In this document: piece by piece, positions 25,638-34,416 of the stretch
Numbering within the stretch: position 1 is the first letter of the stretch
Layout of the letters: every line of letters starts with the position of its first letter
Assembly: GCF_026162425.1 (NCBI RefSeq)
Contig: NZ_JAOBQJ010000003.1
Span: 434,001 to 498,000, forward strand
Source of the DNA: Flexivirga meconopsidis
Lineage (GTDB): Bacteria; Actinomycetota; Actinomycetes; Actinomycetales; Dermatophilaceae
Direction of reading: 5' to 3'
Length of the DNA: 64,000 nt
Notes under the pieces: model-generated
What the model saw: the letters and a program-made list of their open reading frames with translations, nothing else
What the model was told of the DNA's origin: nothing
Database searches by the model: none
Position numbers and translations under genes: made by a program

Positions 25638-26870
25638 ATGACAGGCGAGTGGACCTCCGAGCACCAGGTCGAGGACCCGCAGGAGCGGGACATCGAGGTG
25701 CAGACCGAGGACGCCCAGGCGCAGGCGTGGGACGCCGACCTCGAGGCCGAGGATGCCCAGGACGCCGACGCGTTGGACCTTGCCGACGACGACACCCACG
25801 AGGCGGACGCCGACGACATGCTCGAGGGCATGGAGAACGACCTGGACGTCGCCGACGGTGACAGCGACACCGAGCAGGCCGAGGACGCCACCCGCGAAGG
25901 CGCCAACCCCGAGGACCCGGCCGAGATCGAGGCGATCAACCTCGACGGTGACGAGGCCGAGGACACCGGCGACGTGGACGACGACCAGGCCGCTGCCGAG
26001 CTGGTCGCCGACGACCCGCAGATCGACGCCGAGATCGCCGAGGCGGACGCCGACTCCGCTGCCGAGGCGGACGCCGAGCGCGACGAGGACGAGGTCGACG
26101 GGGCCGAGACCGACGACGAGGCCGAGGCCGAGGTGGCCGGCGAGGCTGCCGATCTGGGTGAGGACGTCGCCGCTGACGACGCGGCCGGGTCGGGCGAGGA
26201 CGCCCCGGAGGAGGACGCCGAGGAGCCGGCGCTCACCGCCGAGGAGCAGCGCGCCGCCTTCATCGCCGACCTGAAGTCGCAGTTCGGCGATTGGTATGTC
26301 ATCCACTCCTACGCCGGCTACGAGAAGCGGGTGAAGGCCAACCTGGAGACCCGCATCACCAGCCTCAACATGGAGGACTACATCTTCGGCGTCGAGGTGC
26401 CGATGGAGGAGTTCACCGAGATCAAGAACTCCCAGCGCAAGACCGGCACCCGCGTGCGGATGCCCGGCTACGTGCTGGTGCGGATGGACCTGACCGACGA
26501 GAGCTGGGGTGCGGTGCGCCATACCCCGGGTGTGACCGGCTTCGTGGGCAACGCCCACCAGCCGTCGCCACTGTCGATCGACGAGGTCGTCACGATGCTC
26601 AACCCGGTGTTCGAGGACACCACGACCGAGGCGCCCGCGGGTGCCGCCGCCGGCACGCCGGCCGCTACCTCGGCCGGGAAGTCCAGTGCGCCGGTCGACG
26701 TCGACTTCAGCGTCGGCGAGTCGGTCACCGTCATGGAGGGCCCCTTCGAGACGCTGCCCGCCACGATTTCCGAGATCAACACCGACACCCAGAAGCTCAA
26801 GGTGCTGGTCTCGATCTTCGGCCGGGAGACCCCGGTCGAGCTCGCCTTCAACCAGGTCGCCAAGATCTGA
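25638..26870 (+). CDS. nusG: Transcription termination/antitermination factor NusG with giant acidic N-terminus
   Basis: 410 residues. The NGN domain starts at about 217 ([20 protein letters not shown]) and a KOW domain at about 362 ([20 protein letters not shown]). NusG couples RNA polymerase to Rho or the ribosome. Residues 1-210 are unusual: I count about 85 Asp/Glu, no Lys and four Arg, with repeating Ala-Asp-Glu blocks. E. coli NusG is about 181 aa and common actinobacterial forms roughly 230-300. An Ala/Thr-rich linker of about 30 residues also separates NGN and KOW. The long frame is continuous from ATG 25638 with GGGAAGCAGGG just upstream. Confidence 0.95.
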   Translation: MTGEWTSEHQVEDPQERDIEVQTEDAQAQAWDADLEAEDAQDADALDLADDDTHEADADDMLEGMENDLDVADGDSDTEQAEDATREGANPEDPAEIEAINLDGDEAEDTGDVDDDQAAAELVADDPQIDAEIAEADADSAAEADAERDEDEVDGAETDDEAEAEVAGEAADLGEDVAADDAAGSGEDAPEEDAEEPALTAEEQRAAFIADLKSQFGDWYVIHSYAGYEKRVKANLETRITSLNMEDYIFGVEVPMEEFTEIKNSQRKTGTRVRMPGYVLVRMDLTDESWGAVRHTPGVTGFVGNAHQPSPLSIDEVVTMLNPVFEDTTTEAPAGAAAGTPAATSAGKSSAPVDVDFSVGESVTVMEGPFETLPATISEINTDTQKLKVLVSIFGRETPVELAFNQVAKI

Positions 26871-26969
26871 GCCGAAGGCAACACCCGCCCGCGAGGAATG
26901 CTCGTCCGGGCTACTGCAACCGGGTCATCGCCCACGGCGTAGGCCCACGGAAAAGGAACATCAAGAGAT

Positions 26970-27401
26970 ATGCCTCCCAAGAAGAAGGTCGCCGGCTTCA
27001 TCAAGCTGCAGATCCAGGCCGGTCAGGCGACACCTGCCCCGCCGGTTGGTCCCGCGCTCGGTCAGCACGGCGTCAACATCATGGAGTTCGTCAAGGCGTA
27101 CAACGACGCCACGGCGGACAAGCGCGGCAACGTCATCCCGGTCGAGATCACGGTCTACGAAGACCGGTCCTTCACCTTCATCACCAAGACCCCGCCGGCC
27201 GCTGAGCTGATCAAGAAGGCTGCGGGCGTCGCCAAGGGCTCGGGCGAGCCGCACAAGACCAAGGTCGGCAAGCTGACCAAGGACCAGGTGCGCGAGATCG
27301 CGGAGATGAAGATGCAGGACCTCAACGCCGGCGACATCGACAACGCCGCACGCATCATCGCCGGGACCGCCCGGTCGATGGGCATCGACGCGGAGGCCTG
27401 A
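26970..27401 (+). CDS. rplK: 50S ribosomal protein L11
   Basis: 143 residues, full length: [20 protein letters not shown], then [17 protein letters not shown], with the C-terminal rRNA-binding domain ([20 protein letters not shown]). It forms the GTPase-associated centre with 23S rRNA and L10-L12. It is the third gene of the secE-nusG-rplK-rplA run. Confidence 0.98.
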   Translation: MPPKKKVAGFIKLQIQAGQATPAPPVGPALGQHGVNIMEFVKAYNDATADKRGNVIPVEITVYEDRSFTFITKTPPAAELIKKAAGVAKGSGEPHKTKVGKLTKDQVREIAEMKMQDLNAGDIDNAARIIAGTARSMGIDAEA

Positions 27402-27469
27402 GCCTCCTCGTCATACCCGTGGAAGGGCTGCTTCAGCCCGCACAACCACAATCCCACTAGGAGAACCAC

Positions 27470-28198
27470 ATGAAGCACAGCAAGAACTACCGGGCCGCGG
27501 CCGAGCAGATCGACCGCGACAAGGTGTACGCCCCGCTGCAGGCGGTGCGTCTGGCCAAGTCCGGTGCCAAGACCAAGTACGACTCGACCGTCGAGGTGGC
27601 GTTCCGTCTCGGTGTCGACCCGCGCAAGGCCGACCAGATGGTGCGCGGCACCGTCAACCTGCCGCACGGCACCGGTAAGACCGCCCGCGTGCTGGTCTTC
27701 GCCAACGGTGACAAGGCCGCGGCGGCCGAGGCTGCCGGCGCCGACTTCGTCGGCTCGGACGACATGATCGACAAGGTCGCCGGTGGCTGGACCGACTTCG
27801 ACGCGGTCGTTGCCACCCCTGACCTGATGGGCAAGGTCGGTCGCCTCGGTAAGGTGCTCGGCCCGCGTGGTCTGATGCCGAACCCGAAGACGGGCACGGT
27901 GACCATGGATGTCGCCAAGGCCGTCTCCGACATCAAGGGCGGCAAGATCGAGTTCCGCGTGGACAAGCACTCCAACCTGCACTTCATCATCGGCAAGGCC
28001 TCGTTTGACGAGAAGGCGCTGGTGGAGAACTACGCAGCAGCGCTGGAGGAGATCCTGCGTCTGAAGCCGGCCGCCTCCAAGGGCCGCTACATCTCGAAGG
28101 CGACGATGTCGACCACGATGGGCCCGGGCATCCCGCTCGACGCCTCGGTGACGCGCAACCTGCTGGCCGAGGACGCCGCTGCGACTCAGGAAGCCTGA
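27470..28198 (+). CDS. rplA: 50S ribosomal protein L1
   Basis: 242 residues with L1 signatures [32 protein letters not shown] and the C-terminal [11 protein letters not shown]1 stalk protein; in many bacteria it represses its own rplKA message. ATG 27470 follows AGGAGAACCAC. A strong terminator follows, so rplJL are transcribed separately. Confidence 0.98.
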   Translation: MKHSKNYRAAAEQIDRDKVYAPLQAVRLAKSGAKTKYDSTVEVAFRLGVDPRKADQMVRGTVNLPHGTGKTARVLVFANGDKAAAAEAAGADFVGSDDMIDKVAGGWTDFDAVVATPDLMGKVGRLGKVLGPRGLMPNPKTGTVTMDVAKAVSDIKGGKIEFRVDKHSNLHFIIGKASFDEKALVENYAAALEEILRLKPAASKGRYISKATMSTTMGPGIPLDASVTRNLLAEDAAATQEA

Positions 28199-28213
28199 GT
28201 TAAGGTTCTAGGT

Positions 28214-28265
28214 CAACACAAACCGGCCGCTCGCCCCTTGCGGGGTGGGCGGCCGGTTTGTGTTG
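28214..28265 (+). terminator. Terminator of the secE-nusG-rplKA operon
   Basis: Perfect 17-bp arms, CAACACAAACCGGCCGC and its complement, enclose an 18-base loop that can form its own GCCCC/GGGG stem. It starts 16 bases after the rplA stop. Confidence 0.9.
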
Positions 28266-28266
28266 G

Positions 28267-28382
28267 TATGCCGGATCGGTGCGCCGGTGTGCTCGGTGCG
28301 CCGGTGTGCTCGGTGCGCCGGTGTGCTCGGTATGCCGGTGTGCTCGGTGCGCCGGTGTGCTCGGTATGCCGGTGCATTCGCA
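28267..28382. repeat. 17-bp tandem minisatellite, about six copies
   Basis: Units of GCGCCGGTGTGCTCGGT run head to tail from 28281 (28281, 28298, 28315, 28332, 28349, 28366), preceded by a 14-base partial unit. Two units differ by starting ATGCC instead of GCGCC, and the last is degenerate (GTGCATTCG). Since 17 is not a multiple of three and no start signal or conserved protein is present, it is not coding. It lies immediately after the rplA terminator. Confidence 0.9.
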
Positions 28383-28500
28383 CGACCCGGGTCGGGGCTG
28401 GGAGGGGCGACCTCACGGCAGGCCCGGATCGCCGATCACCGAACGCTCTTGCGTGCTGATCGAGGACGCCGCGTGATCCCGTTGGCCCAGTCCTTCCCGC

Positions 28501-28609
28501 GCTGATCGAGTAGGCCGAGCCGCCGCTTGCCCGCTGGTCGAGTAACCGGCCCCTCCCGAGGCTGATCGAGTAGGTCGAGCCGCTAGGCGGGGCCGTATCG
28601 AGATCAGCG
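28501..28609. repeat. CTGATCGAGTAGG repeats, left flank of the HNH gene
   Basis: Three copies of an actinobacterial repeat start: CTGATCGAGTAGGCCGAGCC at 28502, CTGGTCGAGTAA at 28534 and CTGATCGAGTAGGTCGAGCC at 28562. The last closes as an imperfect hairpin with CCGTATCGAGATCAGC (to 28608). The preceding bases 28383-28500 show no gene. Confidence 0.7.
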
Positions 28610-28614
28610 GTCCG

Positions 28615-30252
28615 TTAGTCGGCGGGGTGGGTGAGGTAGGTGTGCCCGGCGGGGCTGGTCCAGGTGCACACGCCGTCGGGTGTCATGGTGACGGTCCAGC
28701 CTGCTTCGTGTTTGGCGCGGTGGTGGTGTCGGCAGAGGCATTGCAGGTTGTGGGCTGCGGTGGGTCCGTCCGGGTAGGGGGTGATGTGGTCGAGGTCGGT
28801 GAGTGTTGCGGGTTGGGTGCAGCCGGGGAATCGGCAGTGTTGGTCGCGGGCGCGGACGAATCGTGCCAACCGGGTGCCGGGGGTGTAGGTCTGGTTGGCG
28901 GTTTCGGCCACCGTGCCGGTGTCGGCGTTGACCAGGGCGCGGGTGAGTTTGGTGCCGAGCAGGTCGGTGAGTTCGCGGATCGCATCGGCGGGGATGACCC
29001 CGACACCGGGGACGTGTGCGTCGCCGAGCCGGTACTGCGCGGGGTCCGCAGTGGGAGCGGGAGTTTCACTGGGTGTGAACTGCTGGGAGCGGATCCGACC
29101 GGGTGGTGGCCGGGTGCCGGTCCGTGGTGCGGCCCCGAGCACCATCGCTTTGAGTTGGCGTTCGGCCTCACTGATCGGGCGGCAACTGGTCGGGCGGCAG
29201 GTGCCGAGGTCGAGGACGACCGGGTTGATCGGGAGCATGAACTCCCGCAGCGCAGGCGGTCGCACCTTCCCCGTGCTTGTTTCGCGGGCCGGGCCGGTCG
29301 CCTCAACGGCCCCGGTCGCGTCCCCTCTGTCCGCCGTTGTGGTGGTGGCGGCGGGGTGGAAGGGGACGTGCAGGACGAGTTCGGTGGTCACGTGCGCGTT
29401 GGACAACAGCAGGTCCGTCAGGGCATCGACCCGGCACTCGCCCAATGTTTTGGTTGTCGTGGTTGTCTCGTGCAGGGTCTTTGCGTGGGTGTTGACCGCG
29501 GTCATGAGTTGCGCCGCGTCCAACGCGGGCAGGACGGCGGTGAGGGTGGACATGCCTGCCTCCCAGTGGGGTGCGACGGTCACGTCGGTGGACTCTCGTC
29601 GTCGTGCCGCCGATGCTTGGTCGGATGCGACGGGTGCGTGCTGGGTTAGCAGGCGCCCGGTGCGGCGGCGCAGTTTCGTCGATGTCGAGGTCTCCGGGGC
29701 GCTGGCCAGGATCTCGGCTTCAATGGTTGCGGCGAGGTCGACCGGACAATCAGCCGCCTCGGGTGTGCCGGTTGCCGGGATTGCGTCGGCGAGGGTGTCG
29801 CTGACCGCGATCACTTTCCGTCCCTCCAGCTCCCCGGTTCCGGCCTGGTGGAGCAGCAGCGGCGTGTAGCGGACGCTCTCGACCGCTTGGCTCAGCCGCA
29901 GACTGGTTTGCCGGTCGGTCCACCCCAACCGGGCACCGACTTCCAACGGTGTCCACGTGTCGGGACTTTCGGGGTGTTTGTCGTATTCGCGTTGCGCGAG
30001 TTGGTCCAGCCGCAGGGTTTGGGTGGCCCAGGCGGAGTTTTGCACCTGTTGGGTGGCGAGCACCTGATCGAGCAGCTCGCCATCCGAAAGACCCGTGCCG
30101 CCGCCTGGTGTGCCGTCGCCCTGTGTGCTGTTGGCGTCGTGGCGGGCGTTGTTGAACGCGGCGCGGAGCAGCGTGTGTGCTGCCTGCAGGAGTTCGCTGG
30201 TGGTGGCAGCGGTGATCACCTGGTTGGTGAGTGCCTGCTGCAGCTGGGACAT
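28615..30252 (-). CDS. DUF222/13E12-type protein with C-terminal HNH endonuclease domain
   Basis: 545 residues. The N-terminal two thirds match the DUF222 (13E12 repeat) family, and the C-terminus has a complete HNH motif: CRFPGCTQPATLTDLDHITP, then a CRHHHRAKH end, with metal-coordinating Cys and His residues. These proteins are multicopy and variable in actinobacteria; cleavage of DNA is expected from the motif but their biological role is not established. Codon usage is more Thr/Asp-ACC rich than its neighbours. Related repeats in opposite orientation flank the gene. Confidence 0.88.
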   Translation of the reverse strand: MSQLQQALTNQVITAATTSELLQAAHTLLRAAFNNARHDANSTQGDGTPGGGTGLSDGELLDQVLATQQVQNSAWATQTLRLDQLAQREYDKHPESPDTWTPLEVGARLGWTDRQTSLRLSQAVESVRYTPLLLHQAGTGELEGRKVIAVSDTLADAIPATGTPEAADCPVDLAATIEAEILASAPETSTSTKLRRRTGRLLTQHAPVASDQASAARRRESTDVTVAPHWEAGMSTLTAVLPALDAAQLMTAVNTHAKTLHETTTTTKTLGECRVDALTDLLLSNAHVTTELVLHVPFHPAATTTTADRGDATGAVEATGPARETSTGKVRPPALREFMLPINPVVLDLGTCRPTSCRPISEAERQLKAMVLGAAPRTGTRPPPGRIRSQQFTPSETPAPTADPAQYRLGDAHVPGVGVIPADAIRELTDLLGTKLTRALVNADTGTVAETANQTYTPGTRLARFVRARDQHCRFPGCTQPATLTDLDHITPYPDGPTAAHNLQCLCRHHHRAKHEAGWTVTMTPDGVCTWTSPAGHTYLTHPAD

Positions 30253-30365
30253 GCGTCAATCATACACGTGTTCGATGTGGTTGGGAAGGGTGCACAAGGC
30301 TGAATCGTGTGTGTTTCCAGTGTGATTCGTGGGATCACGAACGGGGTTGTCAGTGGCGGGTGGGA

Positions 30366-30735
30366 TGGTCCTGGTTCGCTCTACTCGACCACCGCCAACG
30401 GAAGGTTGCAGAAGGGGGCACGATCAGGTGCGTGGCGAGATCACTGAGCGGGGCGAGGGGCCGCGTGAGCGGCCCTATGCAGCGAAGCGGAGCGCTAGCG
30501 GAGCGAAGCGGAGTGAGGCCGCGAGGGCGGTCCCTCGTCCCGCGGTCCCACCCGGTCGCACAACGCAATGAGGTGAGTCGCGAGATCACTGAGCGGGCGA
30601 GGGGTCGCGTGAGGAGGCCTATGCAGCGGAGCGCAGTGGTCTCGATACGGGCTCCCCCGCTTCGCTCCTCCGCCCTACTCGACCACCGCCGAGACCTTCG
30701 CTGCTTCGCCCCACTCGACCGGCGCCAGGGGCCGC
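30366..30735. repeat. Repeat-rich right flank of the HNH gene
   Basis: The 507-base gap 30253-30759 holds no convincing gene. It contains two direct copies of a roughly 55-base block starting GCGAGATCACTGAGCGG (about 30435 and 30580) and two CTACTCGACCACCGCC copies (about 30382 and 30674). It also carries a TCTCGATACGGGCTCC element (30641) that is the reverse-orientation relative of the left-flank repeat, and GCGAAGCGGAGCG blocks at 30482-30512. Confidence 0.7.
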
Positions 30736-30759
30736 CCCACTCGGTCGCACACGCCAGGC

Positions 30760-31956
30760 TCAGAAGTAGTCGCGGATGTGCGTCGGCGTGGAGCAGAGTG
30801 CATCCCAGGCGGCATCGTCGTTGCTCGGGCCCGACAGTAGCCCGGCCCGGCGCAACTGGGCACAGCGGAGCGCGCCGCCATACAACGCCGCGAGACCGCG
30901 GGCGGTGAACGTCGGACCGGCCGCGGATTCGGTGCTGCTGCAACTGATCTCGCCACCGCGGACGGCGAGCTGATAGCTGCCGTCGACTCCGTCGGCATAC
31001 CCGCCGGTCACCCGGAACCTCAGTGTCGCGCTGAGTGCGGCGCTTGGCACGCGCGCCTGGAGCGCGCCAGCTACGTCGAGAATCGCCAGCATGTAACGGT
31101 GTTCGTCGACCACCTTCCCGGTGTCACCCGGGAGCACACTCATCACGGGATCGGGCAATGAGGTCTCGACGCGCACCCGCCCGGCGACGGACGAGAAGCT
31201 GCCGAGCATCCGCCACAGGGCACGAGCAGCGTCCGGGGAGGCGGCGAGCAGGTCGTACACCTCGATGACGCCCACTGCGGGGTCGGCGCTGACGCCGCGC
31301 TTCCACCAGGCGCAGCCGACCGGGCCAGTGGCGTCCTCGGCGATCGTCACCGCCGTGACGTCGTCGAACATGCTCTCGGCGAAGGTCGGCTCGGACGGCC
31401 CGCCGCGGGTGAGCGGGCCCAGCAGGTCCGACGCCCACGATGTGTAGAGCGCGCGGAGCATATCGAGATCTGCGGGCGTGGCACGACGGAGCGAAATACC
31501 TTCTGCCGGAGGCAGATTGGCCAGCGGAGCAGACGCGAACTCCAGCGTCGTCAACGCACCGACCAACTCATAACCGAACCGGCGGTAGATCCCGGGAGCG
31601 GTCGGGTAGAGCGTCGAGATGGGCTGGCCAACCTCCCGCGCCCGTGCGAACGCCGAGTCGAAAAGCATTGACAGCAGGCCCATCCCGCGCTCCTCGGCGC
31701 GCACGGTGACCCCGGCAATGCCAAGTGTCGGGATCGTCCGCCCGCCCGGCAGGTGCGACTCGTAATCACGGCAGCGCACCTTCGCGACCAGCGAATCACC
31801 GTGCCAGGCACCAAAATTCACGCACCCCTTCGGCGGGTATGGCGCAGGCTCCGCCGGGGCTGGGGTGCCGATCGGACGCTCGCCGAACGCCTCGATCGAC
31901 AGCCCTAGGTCGGCGTCTCGGTCGGCGGCGGTGAGCTGGCGGATGCTGATCGACAT
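30760..31956 (-). CDS. Eis-like GNAT N-acetyltransferase
   Basis: 398 residues, the length of Eis. The first GNAT domain carries the acetyl-CoA loop VTVRAEERGMGLLSMLFD and the segment GIYRRFGYE, whose first Tyr aligns with the Eis general acid. A second GNAT-like domain and a sterol-carrier-like C-domain follow. The protein ends in Phe (IRDYF), as in Eis, where the C-terminal carboxylate takes part in catalysis. Multisite acetylation of amines such as aminoglycosides is known for the family; the substrate here is unknown. Confidence 0.85.
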   Translation of the reverse strand: MSISIRQLTAADRDADLGLSIEAFGERPIGTPAPAEPAPYPPKGCVNFGAWHGDSLVAKVRCRDYESHLPGGRTIPTLGIAGVTVRAEERGMGLLSMLFDSAFARAREVGQPISTLYPTAPGIYRRFGYELVGALTTLEFASAPLANLPPAEGISLRRATPADLDMLRALYTSWASDLLGPLTRGGPSEPTFAESMFDDVTAVTIAEDATGPVGCAWWKRGVSADPAVGVIEVYDLLAASPDAARALWRMLGSFSSVAGRVRVETSLPDPVMSVLPGDTGKVVDEHRYMLAILDVAGALQARVPSAALSATLRFRVTGGYADGVDGSYQLAVRGGEISCSSTESAAGPTFTARGLAALYGGALRCAQLRRAGLLSGPSNDDAAWDALCSTPTHIRDYF

Positions 31957-31969
31957 ACCGCCAACCTAC

Positions 31970-33304
31970 TCAAGGTTGCAGCGGCAGCTTCCCGCATCCG
32001 GACTGCACGGGCTGACCGGCGAGGCGGCCCTTCATCCAGGACAGCGCGCCGGGCAGACCCTCGACCATGCCGGCAAGGTGATGGATCGCCGCCTTGTCAC
32101 CCGTCGGGTCGGGCAGTCCGAACGGTGTGTAGGTCACGTTGGCGCCCTTGGCGCACCAGTCGACCGCGAGCTGCCGCACCTGCGGGTGCGGCACCGTGCC
32201 GTCACCGACGTCCGAGGTGACCAATACCGGTGCGGCCGGCCGGGATCGGCCGATCCGCTGCTCGTCGAGCACCTGCTTCGCCGCAGGGTTGGCGGCGATG
32301 ATGTCGCTCATACTCTTGCCGCTCGTCGTCCAGGACGAGGTCTTACGGAATGCGTAGGAGCTGATCGTGTCGCCGATGCACTGGGTCGAGATGTCCTGCA
32401 ACGCGGCGCGACCGGCGGCGTTGATGTTCGCGTCGATCACCGGGCGTATCTGCGGATAGGACTGGGCAAAACCGTTGAGCGAGTAGCCGATGACGCCGGC
32501 GATCAGGTTGCCGTCGATGCCCTTCAGAGTCGTGGCAAGGTCGGCAGGAGGGGCGCCGGCATACGCGCCCTTGAGGGGCACGTCAGGGGCGTAACCCGGC
32601 TGCAACTCGGCCGCCGACGCGGCCGCGCCGCCACCCTGGCTGTAACCCCACGCGCCGATGGGCGTGTTCGCCGGCATGCCGAGCGACCGCACCGCACGTG
32701 CGGCGTCGAGCAGGGCATGCCCTTGGTCGACCCGGTTGACGTAGGTGTGCAACCGGTCGGTGGCGCCGAGTCCGACATAGTCGGTCAGCGCGATGGAGTA
32801 GCCCTGGTTGAGCAGGGTCGACATCTGAGTCATGTCGTAGTTGATGCCGAAAGTGTTGCCGTCGGAGCCGATGCCGAGCACGACCGGATGCTCCAATCCG
32901 TATGACGGGGCGCACTGATCGCCCTGCCCGATGGTGCCGACCGCGAACGCCACGACCGGCCGCGGCCCGCTGCCGGTCCACGGCTTGGTCGACTGGATGT
33001 ACGCGCCGGTGACCGCGACCGGCTTGCCGGACGAGTCGATGGAGGAGTACATCATCCGAGTTGCCTTGCCGGGAAAGACAACTGGCAGATTGACCGCGAG
33101 CGGCATCGGCTCGGAGCGGATCAGCGTGCCCGGTGTGGCCGGCACGCTCGCGGGGGCGTTGTAGAAGGCGGGGATCTCGACACCGCGCGAGGTCTCAGCC
33201 GAGGCGGGTGCGCTCAGCGAGAACGCAGCGGCACCCACCGTGCCGAGAGCGACGGACGACGCGAGCAGCGATCGGGTGAACGGGGAACGGGCGGACAGGC
33301 GCAT
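31970..33304 (-). CDS. Secreted lipase/esterase (alpha/beta hydrolase, LIP family)
   Basis: 444 residues with a signal peptide (RSLLASSVALGTVGAAAFSL, cleavage near ASA). The nucleophile elbow is GYSQGG with S222. Asp in TSDVGDGTVPH and His in AAIHHLAG complete the likely triad, in the order and spacing of secretory lipases (PF03583 type). Extracellular hydrolysis of lipid esters is inferred. Confidence 0.88.
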   Translation of the reverse strand: MRLSARSPFTRSLLASSVALGTVGAAAFSLSAPASAETSRGVEIPAFYNAPASVPATPGTLIRSEPMPLAVNLPVVFPGKATRMMYSSIDSSGKPVAVTGAYIQSTKPWTGSGPRPVVAFAVGTIGQGDQCAPSYGLEHPVVLGIGSDGNTFGINYDMTQMSTLLNQGYSIALTDYVGLGATDRLHTYVNRVDQGHALLDAARAVRSLGMPANTPIGAWGYSQGGGAAASAAELQPGYAPDVPLKGAYAGAPPADLATTLKGIDGNLIAGVIGYSLNGFAQSYPQIRPVIDANINAAGRAALQDISTQCIGDTISSYAFRKTSSWTTSGKSMSDIIAANPAAKQVLDEQRIGRSRPAAPVLVTSDVGDGTVPHPQVRQLAVDWCAKGANVTYTPFGLPDPTGDKAAIHHLAGMVEGLPGALSWMKGRLAGQPVQSGCGKLPLQP

Positions 33305-33342
33305 GACGAATCCTCCACGGGTGTGTCCTGGGTCACCATCAT

Positions 33343-33358
33343 GTTACTGATCCGTAAC
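33343..33358. promoter_or_regulatory. Palindrome upstream of the lipase gene
   Basis: GTTAC-TGATCC-GTAAC, 39-54 bases upstream of the lipase start. The geometry fits a TetR- or similar dimer operator. It is inferred from symmetry only. Confidence 0.35.
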
Positions 33359-33395
33359 CGCGAATGGCGGTTTGCGGGCCGCCGATCGGGCGCGC

Positions 33396-34301
33396 TCAGC
33401 CGGTGTGGACGACCGCCTCGCCATACAGCCGCGTGGAGAATGACGACAGGTAGGCGCTCTGATCGCCGCCGCGCAGGTCGTAGGTCAGAAACAGCCCGTA
33501 GCCGTCGCTCACCGTCCGCGTGGCGAACGACGCGGCCGTCGACGACGGGGTCTCGGACAGTTTCACGGCCGCGGGGGAGAGCGCTGCCTTGCCCATGCCG
33601 GGCACGTTCGGCACCGAGTAGGTGCCGTAGATCGCGTTGCCGCACAGGTCGATCGACGCGCCGGCCTGCACGCCGTTGTAGGTGGTGCGGGACGCTGCCG
33701 GGCCGTAGTAGTAGAAGCTGATCAGCTTGTCCGGCATCGCCCGTCGCAGGGCGGTGACCAGCTGCACGAACGACGAGGCGTTGGGCTGACCGGTGCCGTT
33801 CACGCCGTAATCGGCGTATTCGTCGTCGAAGTCGATGCCGTCGAGATCGTAGCGGTCGACGATCGCGGCCAGTTGCCCGGCGAACGCCGACGCAGCCTCC
33901 TCGGTCGGGAAGTTGCAGACGCCTGCACCCTGGTGATTGCCGAGCACGGACAGCAGCACCTTGATGCCGCGCTGCTGCAAGGGCCGGATCTGGGTTGCCG
34001 CGTTGTCGAGCGTCGCCTGCACCTGCGGGTTGCAATAGAGGTATGCCGCGGTGCCGTCGTAGTTGATGTTGGCGGCGAAGATCACCGCGACGTCGAAGAG
34101 CGGAGCACCGCTGCCGGCGAGCGAGTAGCGGCCGGCGTTGGCCAGCTCGTTGGAGTTGACCTCGACGTAACAGATCGTGCGCGGCCCGGACTTGGCGCCG
34201 GCGCCGCACGCGCGTGCGGACGGCGCGGCGACGACGCTCCCGGCGAGGGCGATGCCGGGGACGGCGGCGAGCAGGGAGCGACGGGAGACGGGGTGGGGCA
34301 C
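33396..34301 (-). CDS. Tat-exported GH18 endo-beta-N-acetylglucosaminidase (EndoH-like)
   Basis: 301 residues. The N-terminus MPHPVSRRSLLAAVPGIALA is a twin-arginine signal. The GH18 catalytic motif is DLDGIDFDDEYADYG at 152-166, with D159/E161 matching the Asp/Glu of Streptomyces EndoH (LDGVDFDDEYAEYG). The enzyme is expected to cleave the chitobiose core of high-mannose N-glycans outside the cell. It stands alone, between the lipase and meaB. Confidence 0.88.
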   Translation of the reverse strand: MPHPVSRRSLLAAVPGIALAGSVVAAPSARACGAGAKSGPRTICYVEVNSNELANAGRYSLAGSGAPLFDVAVIFAANINYDGTAAYLYCNPQVQATLDNAATQIRPLQQRGIKVLLSVLGNHQGAGVCNFPTEEAASAFAGQLAAIVDRYDLDGIDFDDEYADYGVNGTGQPNASSFVQLVTALRRAMPDKLISFYYYGPAASRTTYNGVQAGASIDLCGNAIYGTYSVPNVPGMGKAALSPAAVKLSETPSSTAASFATRTVSDGYGLFLTYDLRGGDQSAYLSSFSTRLYGEAVVHTG

Positions 34302-34416
34302 GGCGGCCTCCTTGGTGCGGGAACCGTTGGTGCCTCACGAATGTACCGGTTTAGTTGCGATGCGTCGCCGGGTCGAGGTTCAGGATTCGGTAAAGCTTGC
34401 GGGCGGGGAAGCGCCG

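Noticed and set aside
28267-28382. CRISPR-like array
   Set aside because: Units are contiguous with no unique spacers, and no cas genes are present.
28238-28505. Several small frames across the tandem repeat encoding Arg/Cys/Val-rich repeats
   Set aside because: All three frames are open because the 17-bp unit has no stop; no ribosome-binding site and no conserved product.
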